Part shown: piece after piece, positions 18,811-28,233 of the stretch
How the letters are laid out: the number at the start of each line of letters is the position of its first letter
Numbering within the stretch: position 1 is the stretch's first letter
Source of the DNA: Nostoc sp. PCC 7524
GTDB taxonomy: Bacteria > Cyanobacteriota > Cyanobacteriia > Cyanobacteriales > Nostocaceae
Assembly (NCBI RefSeq): GCF_000316645.1
Contig: NC_019684.1
Coordinates: forward strand, 372,001-436,000
Direction: 5' to 3'
DNA length: 64,000 bases
Position numbers and translations under genes: made by a program
The notes under the pieces: generated by a model
The model's input: only the letters and a program-made list of their open reading frames with translations
Database searches by the model: none
Told to the model about the DNA's origin: nothing

Positions 18811-18850
18811 CTCCCCCTGCCTCCCCTGCTATCCCTGCTCCCCCTGCTCT
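18811..18850. repeat. CCCCTGC-type heptamer repeat
   Basis: CTCCCCCTGC units between the PIG-L and FemAB-like genes. The 254-bp gap otherwise holds a second short A/T-C repeat near 18895 and no gene. Confidence 0.6.
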
Positions 18851-18927
18851 TTCAAGTCAGGAGGGAAGAGAGGTGTAGGGGAAGATATAGCTTGTTTCCC
18901 TATTCCCTATTCCCTATGTACTGCCTA

Positions 18928-19695
18928 TTAGGCTGGAGATTTGATATTTCTATAAATGTTTTGCAACGCTAAATATAGCTTTCCCTTCATAGTAATCCCT
19001 CTGCTACAGTTGAAATTATTGACGACTTCTCCACCAAATTTCTGTTTAAACTCATTAATTCTGAGTTTCTCTTCATCTGTATTTCCTATATACCATCCTC
19101 CAAAATCGTAAACAGGTATTCCTTGCTTTTTAAATCTTAAAATATCCTGCCAATGATGGTAGCGATTGGCTCTACCTAATAGTGATTGAAAAGAGCTATC
19201 ATTTTTGTTTTTAATTGATGCAGAATGCAAAAGAAAACTGCGGTTTTTGTTACGATAGTGAGCGTGCCAGACTAGAGAAGTACCATCTTCTAATTTGATG
19301 CGAGATAGATCAACCAAACCAACATCTGCAAGATTATTTAGTTGTAGTCTATTAAGTTTTGTTAAGCCTTTTTGCAAGGCAAATGTATCATAAAAATCAG
19401 CAAACTCATTGAGTGTGTCGGTGTTTATATCTTCCCACGATTCATAAATAATGCCATCTTTCTGTTCTGCTCGCCTAATCTTATATCTATCATTACTACT
19501 GAGACTTCCCCACAATTCATCATGGTTTTTGGTGAGGTCTATTAGTCTTGTGTAAACTTCTTGAACCTGAGTATCTTGAATTGGCTGTGACCGATGCCAA
19601 TAATACAGTACATCTATATGAGAAAGTTTATCTGGTTCTTCATCAAACCAGACTTCACCAATTGAAAACATCAATTTCTTTTTGACGATGACCAT
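18928..19695 (-). CDS. FemAB-like / GNAT-fold aminoacyl transferase-type protein
   Basis: A 255-residue soluble protein. Features of the FemAB/GNAT type are the ELWGSLSSNDRYKIRRAEQ block, the central ALQKGLTKLNRL region, LVWHAHYRNKNRSFLLHSAS and the C-terminal YDFGGWYIGNTDEEKLRINEFKQKFGGEVV block, where FemAB proteins have G-x-FK. The family adds amino acids or acyl groups to peptidoglycan or other acceptors; FemAB-like proteins are also known accessory members of PEP-CTERM-associated polysaccharide loci. The substrate here is unknown. Confidence 0.75.
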   Translation of the reverse strand: MVIVKKKLMFSIGEVWFDEEPDKLSHIDVLYYWHRSQPIQDTQVQEVYTRLIDLTKNHDELWGSLSSNDRYKIRRAEQKDGIIYESWEDINTDTLNEFADFYDTFALQKGLTKLNRLQLNNLADVGLVDLSRIKLEDGTSLVWHAHYRNKNRSFLLHSASIKNKNDSSFQSLLGRANRYHHWQDILRFKKQGIPVYDFGGWYIGNTDEEKLRINEFKQKFGGEVVNNFNCSRGITMKGKLYLALQNIYRNIKSPA

Positions 19696-19819
19696 AGCTT
19701 ATTACCTCAACTTGATTAAGTTACCTAACATCATGTCCGTCTACTCTGTCCAATTGGGGGTAGGAAGATATGAGAGCAAAGCTAATGACTAATGAATGAA
19801 AATTACATTAGTTATTGAG

Positions 19820-22069
19820 TTAACGAATTTGTAAATCCGCACTAGCTTCTTTTGGTAAATTCTCTGAACTAAAATACTCTTGGGCATGATAAAAATAGCT
19901 GCCAAATTCATTTTGCTCAATTAGCCCATTCACGACTAAACCTAAAACATTGTGACCGCATCGTTCTAACATTTCTTGCACAGTATCAGCACTGCTGTTA
20001 TCAATAACCCCAGGACGAGCTACTAGCAAAATGCCATCAGACATTTGACTTAAAGTCAGTGCATCAGCTGCTAGGAGTAAAGGGGGAGAATCAATAATGA
20101 CAACATCATATTGATCAGAAAAATCCTGAATAAGTAATGCCATCCGCTTCGAGTCAAGTAAAGCTAGCGGATTGGGTGGTCTAACTCCAGCAGTTAGTAC
20201 ATCAAGATAATGCGTTACTTGAGATACGGTTTCGTTGAATTGAGACTGACCCACCAATACATCACTCAACCCAGATGTATGACTGAGTTCCCAAATTTTG
20301 TGCTGAGAAGGCACTCGCATATCTGCATCAATTAGTAACACTTTACGTCCCATTTGCGAGATTGCTAAGGCCAAATTAGCCGAAACTGAGGATTTACCTT
20401 CTTTGGGAACCGAGCTAGTTACGACTATAGTTTTTAATTCTTTATCTGAACTTAGGAATTTCAGATTTGCTTGCAGCATTCGATACATTTCACTTGTTAA
20501 AGAGTAAGGCCTATCTCTAACAGCAATGGACGGAGTTATTGATTCTGTATCTTGGAGATAGAAACTCATAGTTTTGTGAGATACCGGAGAGGTGGGGATG
20601 ATTCCCAACAAGGTATATTCAAATACTTGTCTAATCTCCTGGAGAGTTTTAAGAGACCGATCTCTCATTTCTAGAAGTAGAACAGTTGTAGTTGATAGAA
20701 AAGCACCAAACATGACACTGAGTACAACTACAATAATTTTTTTCTTTAAGACTGGTTCTTCTGGAACTAAAGCCTGAGAAATAATGCGAGCGTTGGCTGT
20801 ATTTTTATGTTCCGCTACCTGTAGTTCTTGAGTTTTTCGGAGTAGATTTTGATATGTAGATTGAGCGACTTCTAGTGTCCTTTGTAACTCACGCAGAGTT
20901 TGTTCTAATTGAGGCATCTTTTGCATACGCTGTTCATAGGTAGCACGAGAATTAGATAGAGAAGTTAGTCTTTGTGCTAATCCCAAACGCTGCACTTCCG
21001 ATCGCAGAAAATCTGTAATTAGTCCTTGTTGAAGTTCGCCAATTTGCAATAGTTTTGGGGAAACTGTGGTGCGCTTGCCCAGTGTTTGGTTAATTTGCTG
21101 TTGTAGCAGGGTTTTTAAGTTGCTTTTTCTCGCTTCTAGGTTAACAATTGTCGGATGGGCTTCTGAGAACCGACTACGCTCCGTTGCTAACTGTCGCTCT
21201 ATATCTTGGTATTGTGTCAAAGCTCCCTGTACAGCAGGCGATTGGCTCAGGGTACTCATGGCGATCGCTTGCGGGGAATCCAAACCTACTTTTTTGCGGA
21301 GTTCATTGCTTTGCGCTGTGATCTCGTTGAGTGACGCTTTGACGGTGTTAATCTCTGTGTCTAATCCCCCAATAATGGTGACAGCTGACCTTGCCTCTTC
21401 TGTGAGGTCTACAATGTTATTTTGCTGCTTAAATTTGCGTAGCGCCACTTCGGCGGTGCTTACAGCTGCTTGAGTTTGAGGCAACTGCCTAGCCATAAAT
21501 CGCCGCGTTGCTTCTACCTCAGTGCGATTTGTCAGAATGTCATTTTCTAAATAAACATTCATAACACTATTAACTACGGCTGCGGCTTCTTCAGGATTAC
21601 GACTTTTATAAGTAATCTGCAATACATCTGTGCCGCCAACAATTTTCAGATCCAAGTTTTTTGCTAATGCCTTAACCGTTAAAGGTTTACCTTGGTTGTT
21701 TTTGAGTTTGAGTGCGTCTATTGTCCGTTGCAACAAAGGATAGGAAGTGATCACTTCTACTTCGGTACTAATCGGATTTTGTGTTGATACAAGAGCTCTC
21801 AAACCTCTAAATTCTCCTTCCGAGCTATTAGGTAAGAGATTAGAACCAACGATGTTAAAAGCAGGAATGCGGAATAAGAGTTTTCCGGCTGCTTCGTATG
21901 ATGGCTTCATCAAGGTGGTTGCAAAAACTCCAAAGCCTGCTGTGGCGAAAAATATGCCTACAGTTAGTATCCATCGCCTTTTTAGCATCAATAGATAGCG
22001 GTGGAAATCTAGGTCAATTGCCTCTCTAGATTTAATAGTTGAATCAACTTCTAATGTTTTAGCTTTCAT
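19820..22069 (-). CDS. Wzz/Wzc-type polysaccharide co-polymerase with tyrosine-kinase domain
   Basis: A 749-residue inner-membrane protein controlling chain length and export. TM1 is at ~33-53 inside the Wzz domain, a long periplasmic coiled coil covers ~190-420, and TM2 is at ~445-465. The cytoplasmic BY-kinase domain has Walker A VPKEGKSSVSANLA, Walker A' LLIDADMR and Walker B VVIIDSPP. The C-terminal tail (FGSYFYHAQEYFSSE) has three tyrosines that could be autophosphorylated, fewer than in E. coli Wzc. It sits between the GH10 and FemAB-like genes in the cluster. Confidence 0.93.
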   Translation of the reverse strand: MKAKTLEVDSTIKSREAIDLDFHRYLLMLKRRWILTVGIFFATAGFGVFATTLMKPSYEAAGKLLFRIPAFNIVGSNLLPNSSEGEFRGLRALVSTQNPISTEVEVITSYPLLQRTIDALKLKNNQGKPLTVKALAKNLDLKIVGGTDVLQITYKSRNPEEAAAVVNSVMNVYLENDILTNRTEVEATRRFMARQLPQTQAAVSTAEVALRKFKQQNNIVDLTEEARSAVTIIGGLDTEINTVKASLNEITAQSNELRKKVGLDSPQAIAMSTLSQSPAVQGALTQYQDIERQLATERSRFSEAHPTIVNLEARKSNLKTLLQQQINQTLGKRTTVSPKLLQIGELQQGLITDFLRSEVQRLGLAQRLTSLSNSRATYEQRMQKMPQLEQTLRELQRTLEVAQSTYQNLLRKTQELQVAEHKNTANARIISQALVPEEPVLKKKIIVVVLSVMFGAFLSTTTVLLLEMRDRSLKTLQEIRQVFEYTLLGIIPTSPVSHKTMSFYLQDTESITPSIAVRDRPYSLTSEMYRMLQANLKFLSSDKELKTIVVTSSVPKEGKSSVSANLALAISQMGRKVLLIDADMRVPSQHKIWELSHTSGLSDVLVGQSQFNETVSQVTHYLDVLTAGVRPPNPLALLDSKRMALLIQDFSDQYDVVIIDSPPLLLAADALTLSQMSDGILLVARPGVIDNSSADTVQEMLERCGHNVLGLVVNGLIEQNEFGSYFYHAQEYFSSENLPKEASADLQIR

Positions 22070-22098
22070 AATTTATTTTTCTCAAAGTTGAAAAATTA

Positions 22099-23274
22099 CT
22101 AACGCTTAGGCGCTTGATCAAAAGCACGGGCAATGGCATTCCATGCCAACTTGCGGTTCATATCTGCGTCAAATGGTAGAGGACGTACTGGTAATCTATC
22201 TGGCCTAGGACGAAATTCTGACAGCCATGTATAGCGATCGCTCAACCCCCAAGTGAGTACAGCAATGACAGCTGGTTCATCGAGGACGGTGGAGAGAAAA
22301 TCTTCATAGGCTGCGGCAATGATGCGATCGCGCTCCTGAATATTCACTGGTAATGTTCTATCTTTGACATCCATCTCCGTAATGAGAATTTTCAAACCCA
22401 TATCAGCTACATCACTGAGAAATTTACGGAGTTTGCGGGGATGAAAACGATTGTCACCGCCTGATAAATGCGCTTGAGTTCCCAAAGCATGAATTGGTGT
22501 CCCCTGAGACTTTAACCGTTCTAATAGCTTCAGTACAGCAGTTCTTTTTGCTTCATCTTCAGGGGTATCATAATCAAGTCCATAGTCGTTGTAGACTAAT
22601 AACGCTTTGGGGTCAGCCTCAGCAGCCACACGAAATGCTAAATCAATATAGTTTTCCCCTAAAAGCTGCCACCAAGGCGTGTTTCGCAAACCACGAGGCT
22701 TACCATCATCAATTTCAATGGCTTCATTGACCACATCCCAAGAGTGCATCTGTCCTGCATAATGCCTGACAACAGTTTGAATATGCTTAGTCAAAAACTG
22801 CTCGGCATTTTGGCGATTGACAGTTTCTCCAAACCAGGGTGGTAAAGACTCATGCCAGACTAAGGTGTGTCCTCGCACCTGCATCTTGTGAGTACGGCTG
22901 AATTTGACCATCCGATCCGCCGCACTAAAATCAAAGGTATCTGGCGTAGGGCGGAGGGGCTTATTACCAACGTGCCACTTGAGTTCCCATTCTGGAACTA
23001 TCATGCCACACTCTTGAGCAATCACAGCCGCAAGTTTTTGGTTAGAGAAGAGGTTGTGGTAGCGAATCGCGACTCCATAAATTAACCCCTTAGCAGCAGC
23101 TCGCTGCTTTAGAGAAGCTCCCCCAACAACCTTAAAGTCTCTGTTGGCAGTCTCAATCGCTTGCGTCTGGTTATTCCAGGACATGACTTGATTTTTAAAC
23201 AAAGCACCTATGCTGGCTAAAGTTCCCAAACCCAACCACAAAGTACGTCTTCTCGACATTAAACGTTTGTACAT
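22099..23274 (-). CDS. GH10 family endo-beta-1,4-xylanase-like glycanase, probably exported
   Basis: A glycoside hydrolase 10 barrel of about 391 residues. The acid/base glutamate lies in WDVVNEAIEID and the nucleophile in ILITEMDVKDR; also conserved are GHTLVWHESLPPW and LGTQAHLSG. The N-terminus has SRRRTLWLGLGTLASIGALF, a twin-arginine-like signal. The ATG at 23274 is preferred over the GTG at 23286; an ATG at 23259 is also possible. Placement between the co-polymerase and WecG/TagA genes suggests it trims or releases the exopolysaccharide rather than degrading plant xylan (inference). Confidence 0.92.
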   Translation of the reverse strand: MYKRLMSRRRTLWLGLGTLASIGALFKNQVMSWNNQTQAIETANRDFKVVGGASLKQRAAAKGLIYGVAIRYHNLFSNQKLAAVIAQECGMIVPEWELKWHVGNKPLRPTPDTFDFSAADRMVKFSRTHKMQVRGHTLVWHESLPPWFGETVNRQNAEQFLTKHIQTVVRHYAGQMHSWDVVNEAIEIDDGKPRGLRNTPWWQLLGENYIDLAFRVAAEADPKALLVYNDYGLDYDTPEDEAKRTAVLKLLERLKSQGTPIHALGTQAHLSGGDNRFHPRKLRKFLSDVADMGLKILITEMDVKDRTLPVNIQERDRIIAAAYEDFLSTVLDEPAVIAVLTWGLSDRYTWLSEFRPRPDRLPVRPLPFDADMNRKLAWNAIARAFDQAPKR

Positions 23275-23290
23275 TGAGAACACCACATTT

Positions 23291-24118
23291 TCACTGCAAG
23301 CTGAACAAACCTAAGCGTTGTTTTAACACCAGCCAGATAAACAGAGGATTACCGAGGATATAACGTTTCCACAAACGTTTAGGCTCCACAATTAGCCGAA
23401 ATAACCACTCCAATCCCATTTTCTGCATCCAGATAGGCGCTCTTTTCACCATGTGGGCAACCAACTCAAAGCTGACTCCAATCCCCACAGAAATAGGCAC
23501 TCCTAGCTGTTGATAATGAGCAGCTATCCACTTTTCTTGTTTAGGCGCACCCAAGCCTACAAACAAAAGATCAGGATGAGCAGCTTTGATTTTGGAGTTA
23601 ATTACTTCTAATTCCGCTATTTGAGACTCAAAATTATAGGGGGGACAATGTGTCCCTACAATCTTTAAAGATGGATATCTAGATTTGAGAATTTTCTTGG
23701 CCTTCTCTGCTGCTCCTGGACGACCTCCTAACAAAAACACCTTAAGTCCTGTTTCTGAAGCCACAGCACAAAGCTTTTCAAATAGGTCTGTACCATTGAC
23801 TCGACCATTAAGAGGAGTGTTTAAAAATTTAGCAGCCCACAGAAGTGACACCCCATCTGGGACGACGAAAAAAGCCCGACGATAAATTTCACGAAAATCA
23901 GCATCCTTGGTTAAGGTCAGAATGTGCATGGCGTTGGGAGTTACTACATATTCTGGCTTTTTACTTGCAAGTGCATGGTCTACAATGCGTTCGACAACTT
24001 CATCAAAACTGTATGGGTCAATTTTGACACCACAAATGTTAACTCTCTCCAGAAAAACGGGTGTAGAAATGTCTGGTTTAAGGGGTATAAGGGAGGTAAA
24101 AGGATCTTTTTTATTCAT
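23291..24118 (-). CDS. WecG/TagA/CpsF family glycosyltransferase
   Basis: A 275-residue enzyme with the family hallmarks VTPNAMHILTL, VPDGVSLLWAAKFL, RVNGTDLFEKLC and VGLGAPKQEKWIA. Members transfer N-acetylmannosamine(-uronic acid) onto lipid-linked N-acetylglucosamine. It is membrane-associated without clear TM helices. It probably adds an early sugar in the repeat unit. The gap to the next gene is only a few bases, in keeping with one operon. Confidence 0.92.
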   Translation of the reverse strand: MNKKDPFTSLIPLKPDISTPVFLERVNICGVKIDPYSFDEVVERIVDHALASKKPEYVVTPNAMHILTLTKDADFREIYRRAFFVVPDGVSLLWAAKFLNTPLNGRVNGTDLFEKLCAVASETGLKVFLLGGRPGAAEKAKKILKSRYPSLKIVGTHCPPYNFESQIAELEVINSKIKAAHPDLLFVGLGAPKQEKWIAAHYQQLGVPISVGIGVSFELVAHMVKRAPIWMQKMGLEWLFRLIVEPKRLWKRYILGNPLFIWLVLKQRLGLFSLQ

Positions 24119-24169
24119 AGCGAAGAGGTTAAATATTATTGACTTCCCTGTAGTGGGACGCTCAAAACT

Positions 24170-25099
24170 TTAAACACTGTGAATGTTTTTGTACTCTTCG
24201 TAACGCCTCCCGGCTAGACCTGATAACATTCCGACACCTTTGCAAATTTGTAGTAAGGCTTGGATAAATAGATGTCTACTCAACAGCAGAGATGGCAGAA
24301 AGCTAAATATTCCTAAAATAATTCTTCCCATTCCTGTAATTATCCGTTTAGGTAAAACTTGGATTAAGGGATAAAACTCTTTTTCACACACACCCTGAGA
24401 AATGTAACAGCGATAACCCCGCTTGAGAATCCACTGGACATTTGTACGACTTTTGGGAACCCATTCATAGGCGACTGCCTCATCTGCCCATACCATTTTG
24501 TAGCCTGCACGGTAAATACCCATAAAAAAGTGAGTATCTTCACCACCTGTTAAGGCAAAGCGTTCGTCGAACATTTTATTCATTGCCTGCAATACCTGGA
24601 AACGAATGAGGACGTTCCCAGCAAAAGCAACTTTCAACAGATAGCCTGTGGGGTAACGTTGCGGCTCAAAAAATCTACCTTGGACCACCCAATTAGGAAC
24701 CTCTTGATCTGGAAAGTAAGGCAACACAGGCCCAGCTACCACATCTGCATCATATGTTTGCTGTACAGATAAAAGCTTTTCTAACCAGTTAGATTCAGGC
24801 ACTTCATCATCATCAATGAATGCCAAGAAGTCTGCATGATCAGATACAGATGCTATAGCTTTGTTGCGAGCATAAGAAATACCTTGTTGTGGTTCAGTAC
24901 AATACTTTAGCTGCCATTTAAAATACGGCTGGAGTTGTTCACAAAAGGCTTGAGCAGATTTACTAGCATCATTATCAACAATAATCACCTCTATATTGGG
25001 CGTTTCTATTTCCATAAAGGTAAGTTGATTAAGACCTACCATTAAGCGTTTTAAGCCTTCGGGTCGTTTATAAGTGGCAACACATATAGCAATCAACAT
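24170..25099 (-). CDS. Family 2 glycosyltransferase
   Basis: A 309-residue GT-A enzyme: CVATYKRPEGLKRLM at the start, EVIIVDNDASKSA, and the metal-binding DDDE in LAFIDDDEVPES. An LTGGEDTHFFM block follows. The last ~60 residues are hydrophobic/amphipathic and likely dock to the membrane. Donor and acceptor cannot be told. It starts 36 bp after the preceding glycosyltransferase gene. Confidence 0.92.
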   Translation of the reverse strand: MLIAICVATYKRPEGLKRLMVGLNQLTFMEIETPNIEVIIVDNDASKSAQAFCEQLQPYFKWQLKYCTEPQQGISYARNKAIASVSDHADFLAFIDDDEVPESNWLEKLLSVQQTYDADVVAGPVLPYFPDQEVPNWVVQGRFFEPQRYPTGYLLKVAFAGNVLIRFQVLQAMNKMFDERFALTGGEDTHFFMGIYRAGYKMVWADEAVAYEWVPKSRTNVQWILKRGYRCYISQGVCEKEFYPLIQVLPKRIITGMGRIILGIFSFLPSLLLSRHLFIQALLQICKGVGMLSGLAGRRYEEYKNIHSV

Positions 25100-25135
25100 A
25101 TTTTGACCTCAGATGCCAATGTTAGCTTGTTCTAT

Positions 25136-26197
25136 CTATGGATTAGGAAGCGATATAGCGGATTTTTTTAGTAGCCAATCTATAGTTTTGGGGCGAGTGC
25201 GAGAATTGAGTAGCCACGCGATCGCAGGTTGTGCTAGAGGTTTAGGCATTACTCCTACCCAAATAAACCAGGCACTGAAAATTAGCTTTTTTTTCCAGGG
25301 GAACTTTGTATATTTCCAAATTGCCCAGTATCCTTTTGTAGCCAAATCTAAGGGAACATCATCAGGACATGGATGATTTTGCCAGTCTAGGCGTAAAGAA
25401 GCCAGTCGTTCTTTTAAATGGATATAATCACGCGAACCCAACTGGTGGGTAATTTTATATCCTTGTTCAGTAGCTTTCGTTGTTAAAAATTGATACTTCT
25501 GTAAGTCGTGCTGAATTGACTTACGTAGTCTCTCTACTGGGATTGCTTCGCCAGAGATAGCCCAAAAATTACTGCCATGTATGCGATTAATACCTAAAGG
25601 TTGATCTATGGAGACTACTTGTCCATAAAACGGGGCTAGGGTTACTAGATAACCATCAGCACAGATGCGAAATTCAGCTTCTGGAATCGGCAGAACTTGA
25701 GTTAAAGTCGAGCGACTAAAGGCATTACCACTGGTAATTGTAGTGTTGTATTGCCCACTTTCTAGCAAAATTGGCAAAACTTCTTCCGAATCAAAGGGTA
25801 ATTCAGCAGGTGGATGAAGACATAAAAATTTCCCCACCCCATCAACCATTTTCAGACGATATTGTACTTTGGCTACATTAGGCTGCCAAACAGCAACCAC
25901 CTGCTCAACGGTATTGGGTAATAAGTAATCATCTGCATCCAAGAAGATAACAATTTCTCCTCGGCTAATAATAAAACCTGCGTTGAGTGCTGATGCTTGC
26001 CCACCATTTTGTTTGAGTAAGGGCGAAATGCGATCGCCGTAGCTAGCGATAACTTGCTGGGAGTCGTCCGTGGAACCGTCATCTACTACAATCACTTCAG
26101 TATTGGGGTAAGTCTGATTCAGGGCGCTATCAATGGCCTGTGATAGATATCGACCATAGTTATAGTTATTGATAATAATGCTGACAGTTAAAGTCAT
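25136..26197 (-). CDS. Family 2 glycosyltransferase
   Basis: A 353-residue GT-A enzyme with SIIINNYNYGRYLSQAIDSAL, VIVVDDGSTDDS, GGQASALNAGF and the metal motif FLDADDYLLP. A later RICADGYLV segment takes the acceptor-side role. The C-terminal quarter is basic and aromatic. Part of the minus-strand cluster; sugar specificity unknown. Confidence 0.92.
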   Translation of the reverse strand: MTLTVSIIINNYNYGRYLSQAIDSALNQTYPNTEVIVVDDGSTDDSQQVIASYGDRISPLLKQNGGQASALNAGFIISRGEIVIFLDADDYLLPNTVEQVVAVWQPNVAKVQYRLKMVDGVGKFLCLHPPAELPFDSEEVLPILLESGQYNTTITSGNAFSRSTLTQVLPIPEAEFRICADGYLVTLAPFYGQVVSIDQPLGINRIHGSNFWAISGEAIPVERLRKSIQHDLQKYQFLTTKATEQGYKITHQLGSRDYIHLKERLASLRLDWQNHPCPDDVPLDLATKGYWAIWKYTKFPWKKKLIFSAWFIWVGVMPKPLAQPAIAWLLNSRTRPKTIDWLLKKSAISLPNP

Positions 26198-26298
26198 TGG
26201 ATTAACTCGTCAACCCCTTTGGATAATTCAAAATTAAAAATTACAATCCCCATATTTGGAAGTAGGGGCTTGTTGCTGCACCTAACTAAGAAACCTTG

Positions 26299-27993
26299 TT
26301 AAGTATTAATCCTGTGCAAAGCTAAATTATTAACTAAAGGCTTGCCATCAAAGTATTCCGGTATAGGTAAACCCATCAATTTCAAAATGGTTGCGGGTAA
26401 GTCTACGATGTCACCTTGTGGCAAGTGTGAGCCAGGAGTAATACCAGGGCCTTTCATCATCAGAAATCCTCTCTCCCAGTGGGAACCAGATCGGTAGTAA
26501 ATCACAGGGCCAATCCGACCAAAGTCGGGGCTGTCTATGACATCGGTCATTTGCTCTTGCCACACAACGATTAAATCTGAATTTGGCAGTCTAGGATCAT
26601 CTTCGGTAGCATATCGACGTGTGCGAACAACTTTTTTGACGATAGGCTTACCTGTGCGAGCATCTTGCAAACGATAGAGAATTTGTGTCAATTCATCGCA
26701 AATTGTTTCGTATTCAGAACTCGTCACTATTCCGTCTCGTTCTCTTCCTTTCAGGTTGATGCGGATGTGTCCATCGGCAAAGGCAGGTAGAGCAAAAGCT
26801 TTCATTTGCGGCCACAGGGGTTGAAACCACATACTTGGCATCCAGCCCATAGGCTTTTCTAAGGCTTCTTGTGAGTATGGAGAGCGTAAACCATGCTGAT
26901 TGGATTTGAGGAAATTTTTATGTGTCCAGGTTTTGATTAACTTTTTCACCGGATTAGGTTCATGCAAATTTACCCAAACATTCCCCGGCCAGGAGTTTCT
27001 CACGGGTTTGGTAATGACGGGTGGAGGTGTACATCCTAGTTTTCCGGCGATTGCTACTTTTCCAGGAAAGCTATATCGATAAAGCACTTCTGGTAAGAAT
27101 GTCTGACTTAACAAATCGCTGTAGTTGAGTCCCATCCCATGAGGTGAGAAACATAAGATATAAGCATGATCAGCAACTTCAGATAGAATTTCGCCAATAG
27201 CTCTATCTATCTGTTTATAAGTCTCCAACACAGGGTCAACATCGTTTTTCTCCCTAGGCACATGATGATATAGCGGGTGTTCTGGATCGCTAAAAGCGTA
27301 TAGATCATGCCCAACTGTGTGGGGTTCATTAAAATTGGTCAAAAATAGATCCCAGGATTCCCGACGCAATAAATCTCTACAGATGGCAGTACGATTGGCA
27401 ATACTTTGTTGGAGGGCTTGTTTCTCCCAGTTGATGTACTTTTTATCCCACCACATACCTGTATCGTTGAACAGAATAGGGTTGTTACCATATTTTTCAG
27501 TGATTTGTGAGAACAGTTGCGGCGGATGGGAAGCACTTTCTGTGTATGGAAAGGTTCCTCCCCAGCCTAAAATTTGCACGCCATTGACGCGATCGCACAA
27601 ATGGGCATAGGGTTGATCGAACACTGCTATCTTGTATTGTTCTCCCAAAGCATAGAAGGGTGGATAATCGTGATAGCTACTGCCGCTATCAGCTAGGTCA
27701 CAGGAAATATCATAGCGATCGGGGTAATATTTGATAATATCCCAATATCCGGTTTTATCTGCTCGACACCCACTGATAAATGCCGGCCATAATATTTCAG
27801 TTGATGCTACTGGCTCTGGCCTTCCACAATAATTAACCGTGTTATGCAAACGACCATATCCGCCTTCTTGTTGGAGTTTGCGAAAGTTTGGCAGATGTCC
27901 TTCATTTATCCATTTTTCTATCAATAAGGCATCAGCAGCATCTAAACCAATGGCGATTACAGGGGTTTTATTCAGCATATTTTTGTTAAACAT
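26299..27993 (-). CDS. Alkaline phosphatase-superfamily phosphodiesterase of the exopolysaccharide cluster
   Basis: A 564-residue type I phosphodiesterase/nucleotide pyrophosphatase-like protein. The N-terminal metal aspartate is in IAIGLDAADALLIEKW, followed by GHLPNFRKLQQEG; downstream metal ligands fit the NEPHTVGHD and CFSPHGMG blocks and ADGHIRIN. There is no signal peptide or TM helix. The role may be cleavage of a phosphodiester or nucleotide-sugar, or transfer of a phospho-substituent to the polysaccharide (inference). The start is ATG 27993 or 27978. Confidence 0.85.
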   Translation of the reverse strand: MFNKNMLNKTPVIAIGLDAADALLIEKWINEGHLPNFRKLQQEGGYGRLHNTVNYCGRPEPVASTEILWPAFISGCRADKTGYWDIIKYYPDRYDISCDLADSGSSYHDYPPFYALGEQYKIAVFDQPYAHLCDRVNGVQILGWGGTFPYTESASHPPQLFSQITEKYGNNPILFNDTGMWWDKKYINWEKQALQQSIANRTAICRDLLRRESWDLFLTNFNEPHTVGHDLYAFSDPEHPLYHHVPREKNDVDPVLETYKQIDRAIGEILSEVADHAYILCFSPHGMGLNYSDLLSQTFLPEVLYRYSFPGKVAIAGKLGCTPPPVITKPVRNSWPGNVWVNLHEPNPVKKLIKTWTHKNFLKSNQHGLRSPYSQEALEKPMGWMPSMWFQPLWPQMKAFALPAFADGHIRINLKGRERDGIVTSSEYETICDELTQILYRLQDARTGKPIVKKVVRTRRYATEDDPRLPNSDLIVVWQEQMTDVIDSPDFGRIGPVIYYRSGSHWERGFLMMKGPGITPGSHLPQGDIVDLPATILKLMGLPIPEYFDGKPLVNNLALHRINT

Positions 27994-28233
27994 AAATAAT
28001 CAAAATCTGTGTTGTTCTTAATAAACAATAAAATTGCGGCTAGATTTACATTCACTAAATTATTTTTTGTTGCATAATTGCGAGATGATTTATTGGGCTA
28101 CGCTAATGCACAGAGTACAAGTAATTTGAAATTCTAAGACATCAAAATTTGTCCCATACTTCAGCAACATTATTTAATTGCTTGCAATAGTATTTATGAT
28201 GTATTGGTTCTGATTGTCAATGGTCAAGCAATT

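Noticed and set aside
18691..18972. 93-codon plus-strand ORF
   Set aside because: Low-complexity translation of CCCCTGC repeats overlapping the end of the FemAB-like gene.
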